Source: Jacaranda mimosifolia (lineage: Eukaryota; Streptophyta; Magnoliopsida; Lamiales; Bignoniaceae). From it: 64,000 nucleotides of DNA. Shown in pieces: positions 1 to 12,176 of the stretch. The notes beneath the pieces were generated by a model. That model was not told the origin of the DNA, did no database searches, and saw only the letters and a list, made by a program, of their open reading frames with translations. Within the stretch, counting starts at the first letter, position 1. Every line of letters starts with the position of its first letter. The position numbers were made by a program, and so were the translations under genes. The stretch is taken from NCBI GenBank assembly GCA_018894105.1, contig CM032122.1, forward strand, positions 30,473,404 to 30,537,403. Direction: 5' to 3'.

Positions 1-490
1 TATCTCTTCCCAAAAACCCTCGATTGAGCATTTCATGATATCTAATTTTATGCTATATTAAATAAATTATAAATTCATAATAATTGATGATCTATTCATG
101 ATTTGAGCCTACAAAAGTCCTCACAAATTCATATTAATAAAATATATTTTGAGACGACTGAACTTCTATATTTGATAATAAATCTTTATTTTTAGAATAT
201 AGTGATTATAAATTCTATGCCACTCTAAAATAGACTAAATTTACAAGTGGATAATTACAAAAACTGGACACACTGCAATCAATTACCCATCAAAAGCATG
301 GGATACCCAGCCAATCTTTCTGTATAAATACAGACAATTTAAAAGGTATAGCAAAAAATAAAATAAAATAAAGTAGAAAAAAATAAAATAAAAATTAAAA
401 GTTGCTGTATAAATAATGGCACCACTAAGCATTTGGATCTTCCTCAGTGGAGCTCTCGTCCAACGGAGATACAATTTTTCAAAAACAGAG

Positions 491-533
<43 letters not shown>

Positions 534-652
534 CTCTCTCTCACTTGAGAGAGAACAAACACTCGAGTTTTGTCTAAGAGAAGAGAGAATTATTCTCAAA
601 CAGCCCACAAAAAGGGTTAAAAAAAACAAAGGGAAAAGAATCACCGAAGAGA
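1..652 (+). promoter_or_regulatory. Upstream region and 5' leader of the APRT gene
   Basis: This stretch has no convincing gene. A CCAAT motif lies at about 310-314. TATA-like sequences (TATAAATA) lie at 323-330 and 408-414; the second fits better with a leader of roughly 200 nt before the ATG at 653. The predicted leader carries a long CA/TC microsatellite. The start site is inferred from the TATA position only. Short open frames on both strands across the repeat are repeat artefacts. Confidence 0.5.
492..541. repeat. (CA)n-(TC)n compound microsatellite
   Basis: About 39 nt of uninterrupted CA dinucleotides at 492-530 are followed by about 11 nt of TC. The array sits in the predicted 5' leader of the adenine phosphoribosyltransferase gene, so its length would change the leader length. 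It is likely polymorphic between accessions. Confidence 0.95.
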
Positions 653-3521
653 ATGATGCTGGCAGCAGAGTATGGATTAAGGGGCGACCCAAGATTGAAG
701 GGCATTTCTGAATCCATTAGAGTCGTGCCTAACTTTCCAAAACCAGGTATTTTCTACTTCCACATGCAAATTTGGTACAGAAAGATTCAATTTTATTGTC
801 ATCTTTTTCAGCTTGTATTTTCTTGTCCCTTTTGTGCATGTTCTTGGGGGAGAATATTTTGAGGAAGTTTGTATTGTTTGGTTGTGTATTAGTACTATGT
901 TTAATTTCTTGTCCTTTTTCCTTGTTTCCAGGAATTATGTTTCAAGACATAACAGCACTTGCCTCTAACCACAAGGTATTCAAGGACACTGTTGATATAT
1001 TTGTAGACAGATACAGGGACATGGGCATCTCTGTTGTTGCTGGTAATGTATTACTTCTCTGTATTTTCAGTGATAAATAAGGTTACATAAAGGAACTAGT
1101 TACTGAATAATGATAAATGCATGCATAATCTACTTTCATTTGCTCTAAGATTGAACAGTTCTTCAATTTGATAAAAAGGGTCGAGGAAGTTTTGGTTAAA
1201 AAGAGAAAAAAGAAAAGAAATTTGTCTCTTTGTTTGGTGATGTGGATGGAATTTATTTTGGCCTCCATTACTTGTTATTTTTTGTCACTTTTGTTTAATC
1301 AAAAGCTGTACAGTAATTTTCATCTAAGTGATTAGGAATTTTATCCATTGCTTGCTGAAATTGCTGAAGGCTGAATCTTTTTCTAGGAGTTGAAGCAAGA
1401 GGCTTTATATTTGCTCCTGCAATTGCATTGGCAATTGGTGCCAAGTTTATTCCTCTACGTAAGCCGGGGAAGCTTCCAGGTAAAACTTGTCGATTTTTTC
1501 GAATTACAGCCTTGTGTTGCATGATATTGGTGAACTTGGATACTTTATGGCCAACTCAATAGCCAAATGCAACCCCAGAAGTTGAGCTTATTTTGAGGGT
1601 CAGTAGATGAATACAAGTCTTTTATGTGCCACAGAATTCCACCATTTTGATTTCAATTTTCCTATTATAAGTTCAATAAAAGTTGAGCACAGTTTTGCAA
1701 AGAAATACATAAAAGTTGAGCACAGTTTTGCAAAGAAATAGCCCACTTGTTTCTTGACAAGAGATGGAAAACATGTTCAATATCGTTGATTGAATAGTTG
1801 ACCCAGCCCTTCGTTGTTTGAAGAAACCCTCCACTTCAATAGGTATTTTTTTCATGAAAAGTATACATGAGATAAGGAATCCAGTGTTTGACTAAGATTT
1901 TGGGACTTACTACAGAAAATGGAATGAATAGTGACATGCTCGAAAATAATGAATTTGTCTCATTCAGGTGAAGTTATTTCCGAAGCGTATGAGCTTGAAT
2001 ATGGTAATGATTGTTTGGAAATCCACGTGGGTTCTGTTGAACAAGGAGAACGCGCTTTGGTTATTGATGATTTAGTGGCTACAGGAGGGACACTGTCTGC
2101 AGCCATAAGACTTTTAGGTGCAGTCTTGAAGTTGTTTCTTTTTTTCTTATTTGCATCTCTGCATGTGAATGTTAGCTTTGTTGTTTTCAAAATATATATG
2201 ATTTTTGCTGCTTTCTATTGGCTAGAACGTGTCGGCGCTGAGGTCATTGAGTGTGCATGTGTTATTGGATTGCCGGAGACAGAGGTAATTACGAGAATTC
2301 GACTTCTAATTGCTTCTTACCTGAATATGTGATGTTATATATCAGTTTTCAAGTGAAGATGATAAATGTTAGCAAATGGCAAGGCGATGGCGAACAGCAG
2401 TCATGAAAATATGTTTATTGAATGAAAACAATCAAAATATATTTGGGCTATTAAAATTGCCACATAAGCTAGCAATAGCATGTATCGTTTTGTTTATTTT
2501 TAGAAAATGATTTAAGATGTTCCCACTCTTTAAAATTCTCAATTTGCTGCTCTTGCTCCTGCACCTGCTCCTGTTATCGACTTATGTGCTACAGATGAAA
2601 AATCTTGTTCTTGGCTTGGTAAAGGAACAGGATTTCTTCCAAGGATGAAACTCTCTTTTGAGAGGGAGCATGCACTCTGATATATGGCCTTAAGTTTTAT
2701 CTTTTATCTACTGTTTTCTATTTTCTTCTCTAATTATTTGGTTTCCCTTTCAGTTTTGAATAATCCTTTGAAGCAGCCCTTGTTTAAACCTCTAAAAATC
2801 TTGCTCTCCCCATTTTTTTTTTTCCTTTCTTAGTTGCTCCTAATATTATCAATTCCATTGACTCAGGCAGTTTGGCCAGAAAACCAAATGGTCCATTGGA
2901 TGTAATCTGCAATTTGAATGACTTTACTCAGCAGACACCATAAATTTTGAAAGAGCAACAGCATCATCCTATCTTTTACACAAAAGAAATCGAATGTGCT
3001 CATATGACATTAAGTAGGCCAACATGGTGGCTTAGTTTGTCGTTTGGCTTTGAAGAATGAATACATAATGGAATTACTCTTAGCTGCTGATATGGGGTCT
3101 GTTGGACATGTAAAACATGAGGAAATTTGTTCTTATTTGGTACCATTGAAACTGGGGCCTGGGGATCAAATTCTCTCATGATCTTGTCGACTACAGATAT
3201 ATGCATCTTCTCATCACTCCTAAATTCACATATTATGACCCTATTGTTAGGTGTCGATAAACTGTCCTCATTTTGTAATCAATTCGTTTTCTGAAGTTAG
3301 TATATATATATATATATATAATGAGTTCACTTTTTAACATATGGTTACTAAATCTCTTTTGGGTGTATTTATTCCTGATTTGATCCTGAGCATGAGTTTT
3401 CATTGTTTCACCTTCATTGTTTCACCCTTTGTAGGGACAGCGCAGGTTGGATGGAAAGCCACTATACATCCTGGTGGGACCTCGTCAATACAATTCCTTT
3501 GTCTGGTACTTCATATGTTAG
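653..3521 (+). CDS. APT: Adenine phosphoribosyltransferase, six exons
   Basis: It converts adenine and PRPP to AMP (purine salvage) and in plants also acts on cytokinin bases. Exons read as 653-746, 932-1042, 1387-1479, 1968-2117, 2226-2284 and 3435-3521, all GT-AG and in frame, giving 197 residues, close to the usual 180-200. The N-terminus resembles plant APRTs ([20 protein letters not shown]). The adenine-side segment [20 protein letters not shown] is in exon 3. The PRPP-binding motif [13 protein letters not shown] is at about residues 129-141. No transit peptide is evident, which fits a cytosolic isoform. The ATG at 653 is followed at once by a second ATG at 656, so either may be used. 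The C-terminus is odd: after PLYILV the usual E is G and a tail ending WYFIC follows. A further spliced 3' exon cannot be excluded. Confidence 0.9.
1678..1740. repeat. 30-bp tandem duplication in APRT intron 3
   Basis: A 30-bp unit beginning AAAAGTTGAGCACAG occurs at 1678-1707 and again at 1711-1740 with no visible mismatch, giving a 33-bp period. It lies inside intron 3 of the APRT gene and looks like a recent local slippage duplication with no coding role. Confidence 0.9.
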
Positions 3522-3990
3522 CAATTCCTAATTATTGTGCTTACGCATGGTTGATAAATTCTTTATTAGATGCAACATGCCTGCTAGAAAGTTGAAGCAC
3601 ATTCTTATGTTCACAATCCCTAGTTGTCTCCTCATGATAAAAAATCTTGCTCGGAAGACTCATAACTCCTTCTACCTTGTTTCATTTGGCCATCTTATCA
3701 AAGATTGGGAACAACAAAGGTTTATCCACTTTTTTGTGCAAAACCATCATATTGTGGAACTCAATAGTTTCTGACTATGTTTTGAAAATTTAACTCAATG
3801 TCCAAATTTGGGACCTGATGTTATGCCCGTTTAATAGTATATTTAAGGTTTTTGTGGTAATAATTTTGGATAAAACTTCGGATTTTCTAGTGTAGAGTGG
3901 TATTGTTTCATGTTAAACCTCTTTTCATGCTTTCTCTACAACGTTTGGTTCCTAGAAAAAAAGTAATACTAATAATTGAATGCGACTTAG

Positions 3991-4345
3991 AGGGTGTTTA
4001 AATAAATCCCTATATCTTACAAGATGTTTTTAGAACTTATGAGATGCCAGATCTTATTTTAAATAAGATCTTGAATAAGTAACCTTTTAGAGCTTATAAC
4101 ATATTAATAATGATAATTTTGTAAATAATATAATTAAACTTCAATGAGCTTTTTAATATTTTAAAAGTGAGTGAAACTCCTTATTGTTGTATAGAAGAAG
4201 AGCTTGTAAAATACTAACATCTTACTCTGGGGGCTAGCTTATAGCTTTTGGTTCAAAAAAGTTTACCAAACACTTTTTATGACATCTCATAAGTTCTCAA
4301 ATATCTTATAAGATATGTTGGGTAGCTTATGATCTTGTCCAAATA
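3991..4345. mobile_element. Inverted-repeat MITE downstream of APRT
   Basis: The left arm (GGGTGTTTAAATAAATCCC, then ATCTTACAAGATG and AGAACTTATGAGATG) is matched in inverse orientation on the right by CATCTCATAAGTTCT, ATCTTATAAGAT and a GTCCAAATA end. The arms are about 60 bp each and imperfect. No open frame is present. The GGGTGTTT-type end suggests a hAT-like non-autonomous element, but I could not fix a target duplication, so family and exact ends are uncertain. Confidence 0.6.
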
Positions 4346-5730
4346 GAAAAATACTGCAAAATGGTATTCAGACAACATTGTCGGATATCAGTAACTGCAT
4401 TTTTCTGCAAATTTTGATCAGAGCTGGGGTGGAGTTGTTCCACAAACATTGTCCTCATATGGATGCTTGGAGCTGCGTTTGCTGCTGCTGTAAATTCAGA
4501 AGAGGGCTAAGCGTTCAAAGGGCACGGACACTGCATATAAAGAGTCAATTCGGATATATTAAATCCAAGTTCTTGATTCTCTATGCATTGCTACTATCTC
4601 CTGAGTAAATCCCTGTATGAAAAATAGTTTCTTGCCCTTTGTATGAGATTTTCTTGTGCCATGTATTCTTCAAATTTGTATCTTTCCCATTACATTGTAT
4701 CATGTTTGGTGGAAAATGGTAATGCCTTTCAGGTTTCTTGTGTCTTGATTTTATCTAACTTTGATAGCATCCAACATATATGAAAGTAGTTTTGCATTTT
4801 CATGAAGTGGCTTTCGCTTCAAACTGCTGGTCGGATGGATGGATAGTTTGGTGGTAAATTTTCACATATATAAACAGATTGATCAATTAGAAAGGATCAA
4901 AATTCTCATGTTTGTATACATACATATATACATATATATTATCATCAAAATCAAAGTTGTACTAAAGTTGAAAATTTACCGGGTTTGTTTTTATTATTTT
5001 CAAACTCTATTGAAAAATCTTGTCTTTGTAAAATGATTTCATTGTAGCTCTAAGTGTTCATATTGAATTCTTGAGAACAATCACAAAGTGTTGTGGCCTA
5101 TATTCCTATATTTGAACATAATTTAGTTTTCCACGTGTTGTTAATTTCTGTAATACATTTTTACAAGTGTCCCTGGTGATAGCTTTATTTTGATGCTTGC
5201 TTTAGTATGAAAAAATAACTCAAAAAATTTTCCAATATACTTTGTAATATATGAACTGCAAATTTATGTATAATATATATCTTAAAATAATCTTTTTATG
5301 CTCATTAAAAATTGATTTGTCGCAAGCATTGTGAACATCATCAAATTATAAAATCTTAGAAGAGATAAATTTAAACAGTGAAGAGACAAAGTAAATAAGT
5401 AATTGAAAAAATAGTATTGATTTTTTTCTATGTAGCACATTTTATAATTTGTGATGATTCTATTACGTTATTTTACAAATAAATTATAAATTATTAAATA
5501 ATATAAACACCATCAATATTTTGTTTTACAATTCACTTTAAATTTCCTCATAAATTACAACTCGGCTTCTTTTATCTTCACTTCAAATCCTCCCCTTCAA
5601 TAAACGGCAACATGAGGCAATTTGAGGAAACCATTAACCCGCACGCTCGAAAAATCGCGTGAAGATAAACGAATTTTCTCCATAATCCGCCCCATTTTTC
5701 GATTCTGGATCACCGTCTGATTCCCATCTC

Positions 5731-5858
5731 TATAAATACCTAACACCACCACAGCCCCATAAGCATAATCATCATTCTCCAAAAAAGCAGATAAAAAAGG
5801 AAATTGGAGAAAAAGCTAAGTTAGAATCTTAAATGCACCCTCAAAACCCTAACCCTAA
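5731..5858 (+). promoter_or_regulatory. TATA box and telo-box of the CUE-protein gene
   Basis: TATAAATA at 5731-5738 lies about 230 nt upstream of the ATG at 5963. A telomere-like telo-box (AAACCCTAACCCTAA, 5844-5858) follows in the predicted leader, as is common in plant housekeeping and translation-related genes. The transcription start itself is inferred. Confidence 0.55.
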
Positions 5859-5962
5859 TTCTTGATTCTTTTATTTTTTGTTCTTGAATTTCGATAGGAA
5901 AGAGCAGCTGAAGAAATATTTTCCTTTTTTTGTTGAATTAAATCTACTTGTTGGTAATAATA

Positions 5963-6186
5963 ATGTCTGCAATAGTGTGTGGCAAGAGATCGTTCTTTGA
6001 GGATATAGAATCAGCCGCCTCATCGCCGACGTCAGCGTCTCCGCCGGTTTACAAGAAGTTCCGGTGCTCTTCCGCTACTTCGCCGGTCCGGTTCACTTAC
6101 TCGCCGCCGGTTCATCCAAGTCCAGTTGATCAGCTCAGGGCCTTGTTTCCTGATATGGAAATTCAGGTGAAGCTTGCCAAATCTTT

Positions 6187-6236
<50 letters not shown>

Positions 6237-9200
6237 TATTCATGGAGTTTTTGTGCTGGGTTTAGAATTTCAGTGTCTCCTAGGGTCTGATGGATCTAAA
6301 ATTGTTCATGAATTAATTCGTGTTTTCTGCTAGAAATTATTGATTTTAATAATGGTTCTTGAACACGGGGGTTTGGCTTTTGTGGTTGCGAATTTTCTGC
6401 TTTGTTCATTTTGAAAGTGTATCTTTGTGCATGGATTGCCAAGTAGGTAATAGGTTGTCAGAATTATGCTGTTGTTCAGTTGTACTGATTATGAAGGAGC
6501 TTTTATTTTGTTTGATAAACCTTCTGATTAACTATTTACGTTGAATTCAATGCTTTTAGAATTTTATTACCTTAAGCTATTGGAGGAGAATGTTATGTAA
6601 TTTTAAATTTAATCATGTAAGATATGTCGATTAATTTCATGATTGATATAAAACAAGATTTAGTCTTATATTCTTTTAAGTTGCTTTCCTCAGTTGTAGT
6701 CTTTCATGTGTTTCTACTTAAATACTTCTAATAATTTGCATGGTTTGATGATTGGTTTCCATTTGAAGCACTATTTGTTCGGATCATTGAAGAATGAGGA
6801 GATCAATAAATTCATCTTAAAATGCGCACGTGCACACACACTCACTTAGACATGCATCCTCCTGTTGGTATGTTAAATCCCGGTTTTTGATCTTCGAGAA
6901 CCCTTAGTGAGGGATTTTTGCTGAGTCTAATGGGTGAAGTTTACTTGTTCTCAATTTGCTGATTGCGCAGGTGTTTATACAATTGTAGTTACTGATCAGT
7001 TTTCATAATTATTTTTCAGCTTCTTGAGAAAGCATTGGACGAGTCTGGCAATGACTTAGATTCTGCTATCAAGAGCCTTAACGAGCTCCGTCTTGGAGTT
7101 GGAGATGTGAAGTGGAACTCGGGCTTACCTGCTGAAGAAACTCCAAATACGGAAAAAGGTATGCCTTTAAATAGCAGAAACAAGCAAGGGTACCATAAAT
7201 GCTTGGTTTTGTGATGCATGTTTTCTAATATTTTCACTTATCTATTGCTCTTGGCTGAAGACAGACCTTGGTATCATGTTTCTGTCTCGAATGCATATAT
7301 TGCATACTTCTTTGTTTATATCTGTTACCACAAATTTACTCACCGTAATGGCATCATGACAAAAAAACTATTAAACAGTTATTATCTGATACCAAACTGC
7401 CGTAGAATATCCATTGGAAATTGACAGAAGTGTATTAGGTAATTCGAAAGATTTGTTCTTGGCAGTTGTAGCACCTCTTTATGGAAGATTGACATACCAG
7501 AGTTTTGTGATTTTGCATGCCATAATGAATGTATTTGCTGCTATTTGATCTCTGAATTATATAAATACTGTTTCAGCGGCCTTCCATTGTAGCAGGATAT
7601 TTATTGCACTTAGTTTGGCTGCCTGCTCTTACATAGAAGAAATGCTATTTTTCCTATTAAATATTAATGGATGCCTATAGTGGTAGCAGTTATGGGGTTG
7701 CTGTTCAACCTTTTAAAACATGTGATAATAATGATTGCGCATCACTGGCAGGCGCAACTCTAACTGGTGGAAATGCGGTTCCTTTGAAGGAGCCTCAACT
7801 CCATAGTAATGTGCCAGAAGATGGTGCAGAATGGGTGGACTTATTTGTGAGGGAGATGATGAATGCCACTAGCTTAGATGATGCTAGATCCCGAGCGGCA
7901 CGTGTATTAGAGAGTTTGGAGAAATCCATCAGTGCTCGGGCTAGTGCTCATGCTGCTGAATGTCTTCACAAGGTCAGTAACCATTCTTTATCTACCATAC
8001 GTACAAATATTTAAATTTGATATTTATAGACACTTTTTCAGACCATACTAAGTTGCAGTTAAAAATTCTTATACATTTTACATGATGTTATGCATGGAGT
8101 AGGTATATCATTGTGAATTCTTTAGAAAAAATGGTGTCTCCCCTAGTGGAATTGAATGGAAAGCCTTAAGGGCGCAATCTTAATATTGTAGGAGCCCAAA
8201 TTATGTGATTGAATAAGTTTTCCTTTGTGTATTGTGGGTCGAGCTCCTTCCCCGCCCTTTCTTCAAACTTCGTTCCATATTTTTCATAGAGAATCTCTAC
8301 TTAAAAAGATAGAACAAGATCCATTTGCCTTGTATCTTAGAGATTCTTGGTTGTGGAAGGGTGGAGCCCCTTGTTCTTCTTCCTTTCTTTATGGGTCAAA
8401 GTAGGAAAGACTCAAAAGTTCTAAGCTCTGGAATAAACCTCTTTCCTCCCTGAGAGAGGGATACTTCCTTGCTACTTATTTGATACCAAACCAAATTAAG
8501 AGATGCTTGGTTTCATTTGAGTATAATTTATTATTTCCCTTTATTCTTGCAATCATCCATAATAACTTTCTTGGATTGGGGGAAAACAGGATGGAGAGCA
8601 TGCCTGATCAAAGTCTATCATATGATGTTACTTGTATCATCTCCTCGGGATAACCCCTAAGTTGAGATGCCACTCCTATTCAAGCTTAAATCATAACCTA
8701 TAAGACAGTCAGTAGGCCCATAAGAAAATTCTCAAAATTATCAGAGACAGAAACTTGCTTCAACTTATGCAGACTACGACAAAAGCACTAAATACATTCC
8801 CAAAAGTGACCCATATTATTCAACATAATATGTACATACCACATATCTTGAATTCAAACTAAAGCATAACATAATGTTCAAGAGTACCCATAAACACATA
8901 TAATCAACTATTCTATTACAAAATAAACTCTCCAGTCCAAGCCTGAAGTTTATATCCATTATCAAAACCTGTTTGGGAAAATCAAAGATAAAACGGGAGG
9001 GTAAGTCCAAAGGATTTAGTGAGGGATAACTTTAATAATAACAGTAGGGTTTAGCAACAGTCACAACATGAACATATTAGGATACAGGCAGTAACAAGTT
9101 TAGCAAACAGGAATCTCTCATGCCTTATTGCTCTATGAACGGATTACATAAAGTTAGGATACACTCACAGATATTAACAAAGTCAAGGTTATTAGTAGGT

Positions 9201-12176
9201 ATTAGCTCGAGAATTGTGATTGTTGGCTCGAATGGCCCGAGATCGTCTTAACCAGATTAGCTCGGGAGGAAATACAATGGGCTCGTTTGGCCTGGACAAC
9301 AGTCTGATCTAGACTAAGAATCTACACCATCCTTATTGCTCCATGAGTGGAATACAAGCAATCGGAAATACAATCGAAACAAAACAATCTCGAGTAACAT
9401 ATGTAGTCCAACAAATTAGAACATGACAGACATATCAGATTCTCCTTATATCACGAGTTCTGGGTTTACGGCTTATCCCATGCACACAGCACGGATTAAC
9501 GTCCCATTATTCGCCTATAACAATTACTAACGGTAACAAATAACAGAACGATCAAATAACAAGACAGTTAGATAAACAGATTCGGATAAACAGTCAGATA
9601 ACAGAACGGTAACAGATAACAAAATAGCCAGATAACAAAACGGCCAGATAACAAGACAGTAGTAGATAATAGACCGTGATAGATAACAGGATAGTAACAA
9701 ATAACAGACGAGAGTTCTCAGCGCATAACAGATATGTGAAAATCTCATCAGAAGCACAGTTAATGAAACAATCCTCACAGGGGTACTTGATAACAAATGA
9801 GATCTCAATCAATTCACAGATTTCAATAATCAAGATGCAGTTATAGTACAAAAACAAGTTTAACCCTTTTAGAGGTCTATCACAATAACAGATAGGCATA
9901 AGAAAATGCTAGATTGGCAGACTCTCACCTCCGTAGCCTTGGAAAATGTTGTCATAGTCAGTAGCCTACTGGTCCGCGGGATCCAATTCTTCGTCATCCA
10001 ACCAAAAGAATATGTTCACATTCAAAATCCTCATTCAACTCTAATAATCCTTAATAATTACAATCACACTATTAACAATTTAAAATCAATAGCTATTCGA
10101 TTAATACGGTAGTTTTAGGGTTTATTGGGCATTCTCGTTACAAATGTGCTAATTACGCCGGTCTCTATAATGGGATAATATCATGTCCTTAATTACCAAA
10201 TTAACCTCGCAACATTACACAATCAATTATAATGATCCAATTATCCTCAATGACCCAATTTGCTACTTAGGTCTCAAATCCATAAAATCCACAAAATTAG
10301 GGTTTTCATTCTTCAATTAACTCAATTAAACCAAAATCATCTCATAATAATACAAATTTGGGTCTACCAACCTATATATAATAGTCCATGCATGACCCCA
10401 TATCATGATTCCCATATTAAATTCTTACATCTTCTTAACAATATACAAGATTCGGTAAAATTAAACGGTACAAAACATAATCCCCAATTTCGGTCATTGC
10501 CCAAGATATCCTTATCGGGACTCTGGAATCATGAACCAATTACACCACCATGATTGTAGCGGCGAAGCGAAGATTCTACCTCAGTTCCGCCGTTGTGCTG
10601 CCGCCACCGAAGATGGTTGCCACCACTGTCAAAGGTGCGCTTTAGCTCACCCAACACAACGCCCAAGTTAATTTTAACTTTCGCCGCTGAATCGAAGGTC
10701 AATTGAAGCCTCAAAGTTGTTGTACCTTTGCTCACCACCGTCTCCCGTTTTTGAAATTTCGCCGTCACCTAAGATCGAAACTCAAAATCCAATATACCAA
10801 ATCGTTCCTTGAGCTGAGAGCAACAGAACCTGCTACTCACAACCAAGGTTCAATCGCTGAAGACGAGAGATCCATTGCTTCTACCGTGGCCGAGACTTTG
10901 AGTTCCGATTCCTGGCGATTCACTAGTGGTTTCAAGCTGCATGTTGTGTGGTTGGGTTGCTGGTGAGGAGAGGAAGGTGTTGGTCGGATTGGTTTTGAAG
11001 AAATTGCCGTCGTCGGAGAGGGAGGGATGGGAGCGCGGTGAAGAAAAATTGAAGTTTTTTTTTTGGGGTTGGGGGTGGGGGGTGGGTGGGAATTATATAT
11101 AAAACAACTTCCAGAAATCACAATTCGACCCCGAGAACTTCTGTCCAATCTCCAATTGAGTCCTCCAGAATTCTTCCAACTTCAGTTTCAGTCCCCAACT
11201 ATATTAGTGCCTCACATTCACCTAGTTGACCCAAAAGAATCCCATTTTGACCCACAAAACTCTCCAAATGTTCGTCAATCAAGTCTTCTCAAATTGCGAT
11301 TCAACCTCAAAACATTCAATTTTCATGCAATTAAATCCTTCCTATTTATTTTTCGAGCCGTAGAATTTGACCAACCAATATCTTGATTTCTAAATCTTTA
11401 TTTTTCCAAAATACTAAATTTTAGGGGTGTTACATTACTTAAATTAAAAAGTTGCATATTGGAGTAGATATAGATGAAAAGATGTCCTGTTCGCATTATT
11501 CCCATTTCAATGGATTGAGCGTTTGCCGAGTGTTTATATGTATCATGTCTTGATATATACAGTTGAAGTTTGTGGTTCGTTCTTAGCTGGTTTCATGAAC
11601 AACTATCCATGGAACATTATTGTCTCTTTTTGCAAGAGAAAAAGAAGTTGATGCAATAGCTTCTGGGCTAACTGACCAAAACTTTTCCTCCATGATATGG
11701 AGAATTACTTGACTTCTTTTGTGTTTATCTTCCTATTTCCAGGAAAATCTGATGCTGAAGGAACAAATTGAGGCGCATCTCCGAGAAAATGCCATCCTCA
11801 AGCGTGCCGTAGCAATCCAGCATGAACGTCAAAAGGAGTGTGATGAGAGGAACCAAGAGGTGCTGCAATTGAAGCAGTTAGTGGCTCAATATCAGGAGCA
11901 GTTGCGAACTCTTGAGGTTATTAATGGCTTAACTTCATAGTGTTTTCGCTTAACTTTGTGTTTCCTCTGGTGAAGGGAAAAACATCTTGGGAAAAAAAAT
12001 ATAAACATAGAATTTAAGTTTTTCAATAGATTATTCAGCGATGATTTCTATGTCAATGAAACTCCTGCATTAACTGCTGTCTATTGCAGGTTAACAACTA
12101 TGCCTTAACATTGCACTTGCGCCAGGCTCAGCAGAGCAACTCCATCCCGGGACGTTTCCATCCTGATGTATTCTGA
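5963..12176 (+). CDS. CUE-domain protein (ubiquitin system component), five exons
   Basis: Exons are 5963-6166, 7020-7158, 7752-7972, 11743-11916 and 12090-12176, giving 274 residues. The start at 5963 is the first ATG in frame; upstream in-frame codons are only TTG. Residues 1-50 are Ser/Pro-rich. A CUE-type ubiquitin-binding helix bundle spans about 54-98 ([20 protein letters not shown], with the LFP motif). Residues about 189-246 are a heptad-rich coiled coil ([20 protein letters not shown]). The overall layout matches the plant family annotated as 'ubiquitin system component CUE protein', whose members bind ubiquitin; the partner and process are unknown. Intron 3 is 3.8 kb because it houses a solo LTR. 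Exon 3 is preceded by in-frame intron sequence, so a cryptic upstream acceptor is possible. Confidence 0.85.
6190..6233. repeat. (CA)n microsatellite 24 bp after a splice donor
   Basis: About 21 CA dinucleotides lie just inside intron 1 of the CUE-protein gene, starting 24 bp after the exon 1 donor at 6167. CA-rich tracts close to 5' splice sites can bind splicing regulators in other eukaryotes; whether this matters here is inference. Confidence 0.95.
8643..11434 (-). mobile_element. Solo LTR (2.8 kb) inside intron 3 of the CUE gene
   Basis: Read on the minus strand the element starts TGTAACACCCCTAAAATTTA and ends with ATGATACA, the TG...CA termini of an LTR. It is flanked by a perfect 5-bp duplication TTACT (8638-8642 and 11435-11439). 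No gag, protease, reverse transcriptase or integrase frame and no second LTR copy is visible, so it is a solo LTR left by LTR-LTR recombination or a non-autonomous unit. A TATA-like sequence occurs on the minus strand at about 11091-11105. The TGTAACACCC start and length over 2 kb recall Ty3/Gypsy Tekay/Del LTRs, but the lineage is inference. Orientation is opposite to the host gene. Confidence 0.8.
9530..9715. repeat. Short-unit tandem repeat within the solo LTR
   Basis: About a dozen degenerate copies of a 10-18 bp unit around AGATAACARAACGG are arranged head to tail (for example CCAGATAACAAAACGG and CCAGATAACAAGACAG). The overlapping open frames of about 90-100 codons on the minus strand derive from this periodicity and are not genes. 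Confidence 0.8.

Larger units (their letters stand above)
3522..5962. other. Intergenic DNA between the APRT and CUE-protein genes
   Basis: It holds the 3' end of APRT, an inverted-repeat MITE at about 3991-4345 and otherwise AT-rich DNA. The last 230 bases form the promoter and leader of the next gene. A 76-codon open frame at 4378-4608 does not resemble a known protein and lacks supporting context; part of it could be an alternative APRT 3' exon or untranslated sequence. Confidence 0.5.

Noticed and set aside
4378..4608. 76-codon frame downstream of APRT as a separate small gene
   Set aside because: No homology recognised and it lies next to a MITE; at best an alternative 3' exon or untranslated sequence of APRT.
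9527..9899. Minus-strand frames of 93 and 101 codons rich in Leu/Ser/Tyr
   Set aside because: Generated by the short tandem repeat inside the solo LTR.
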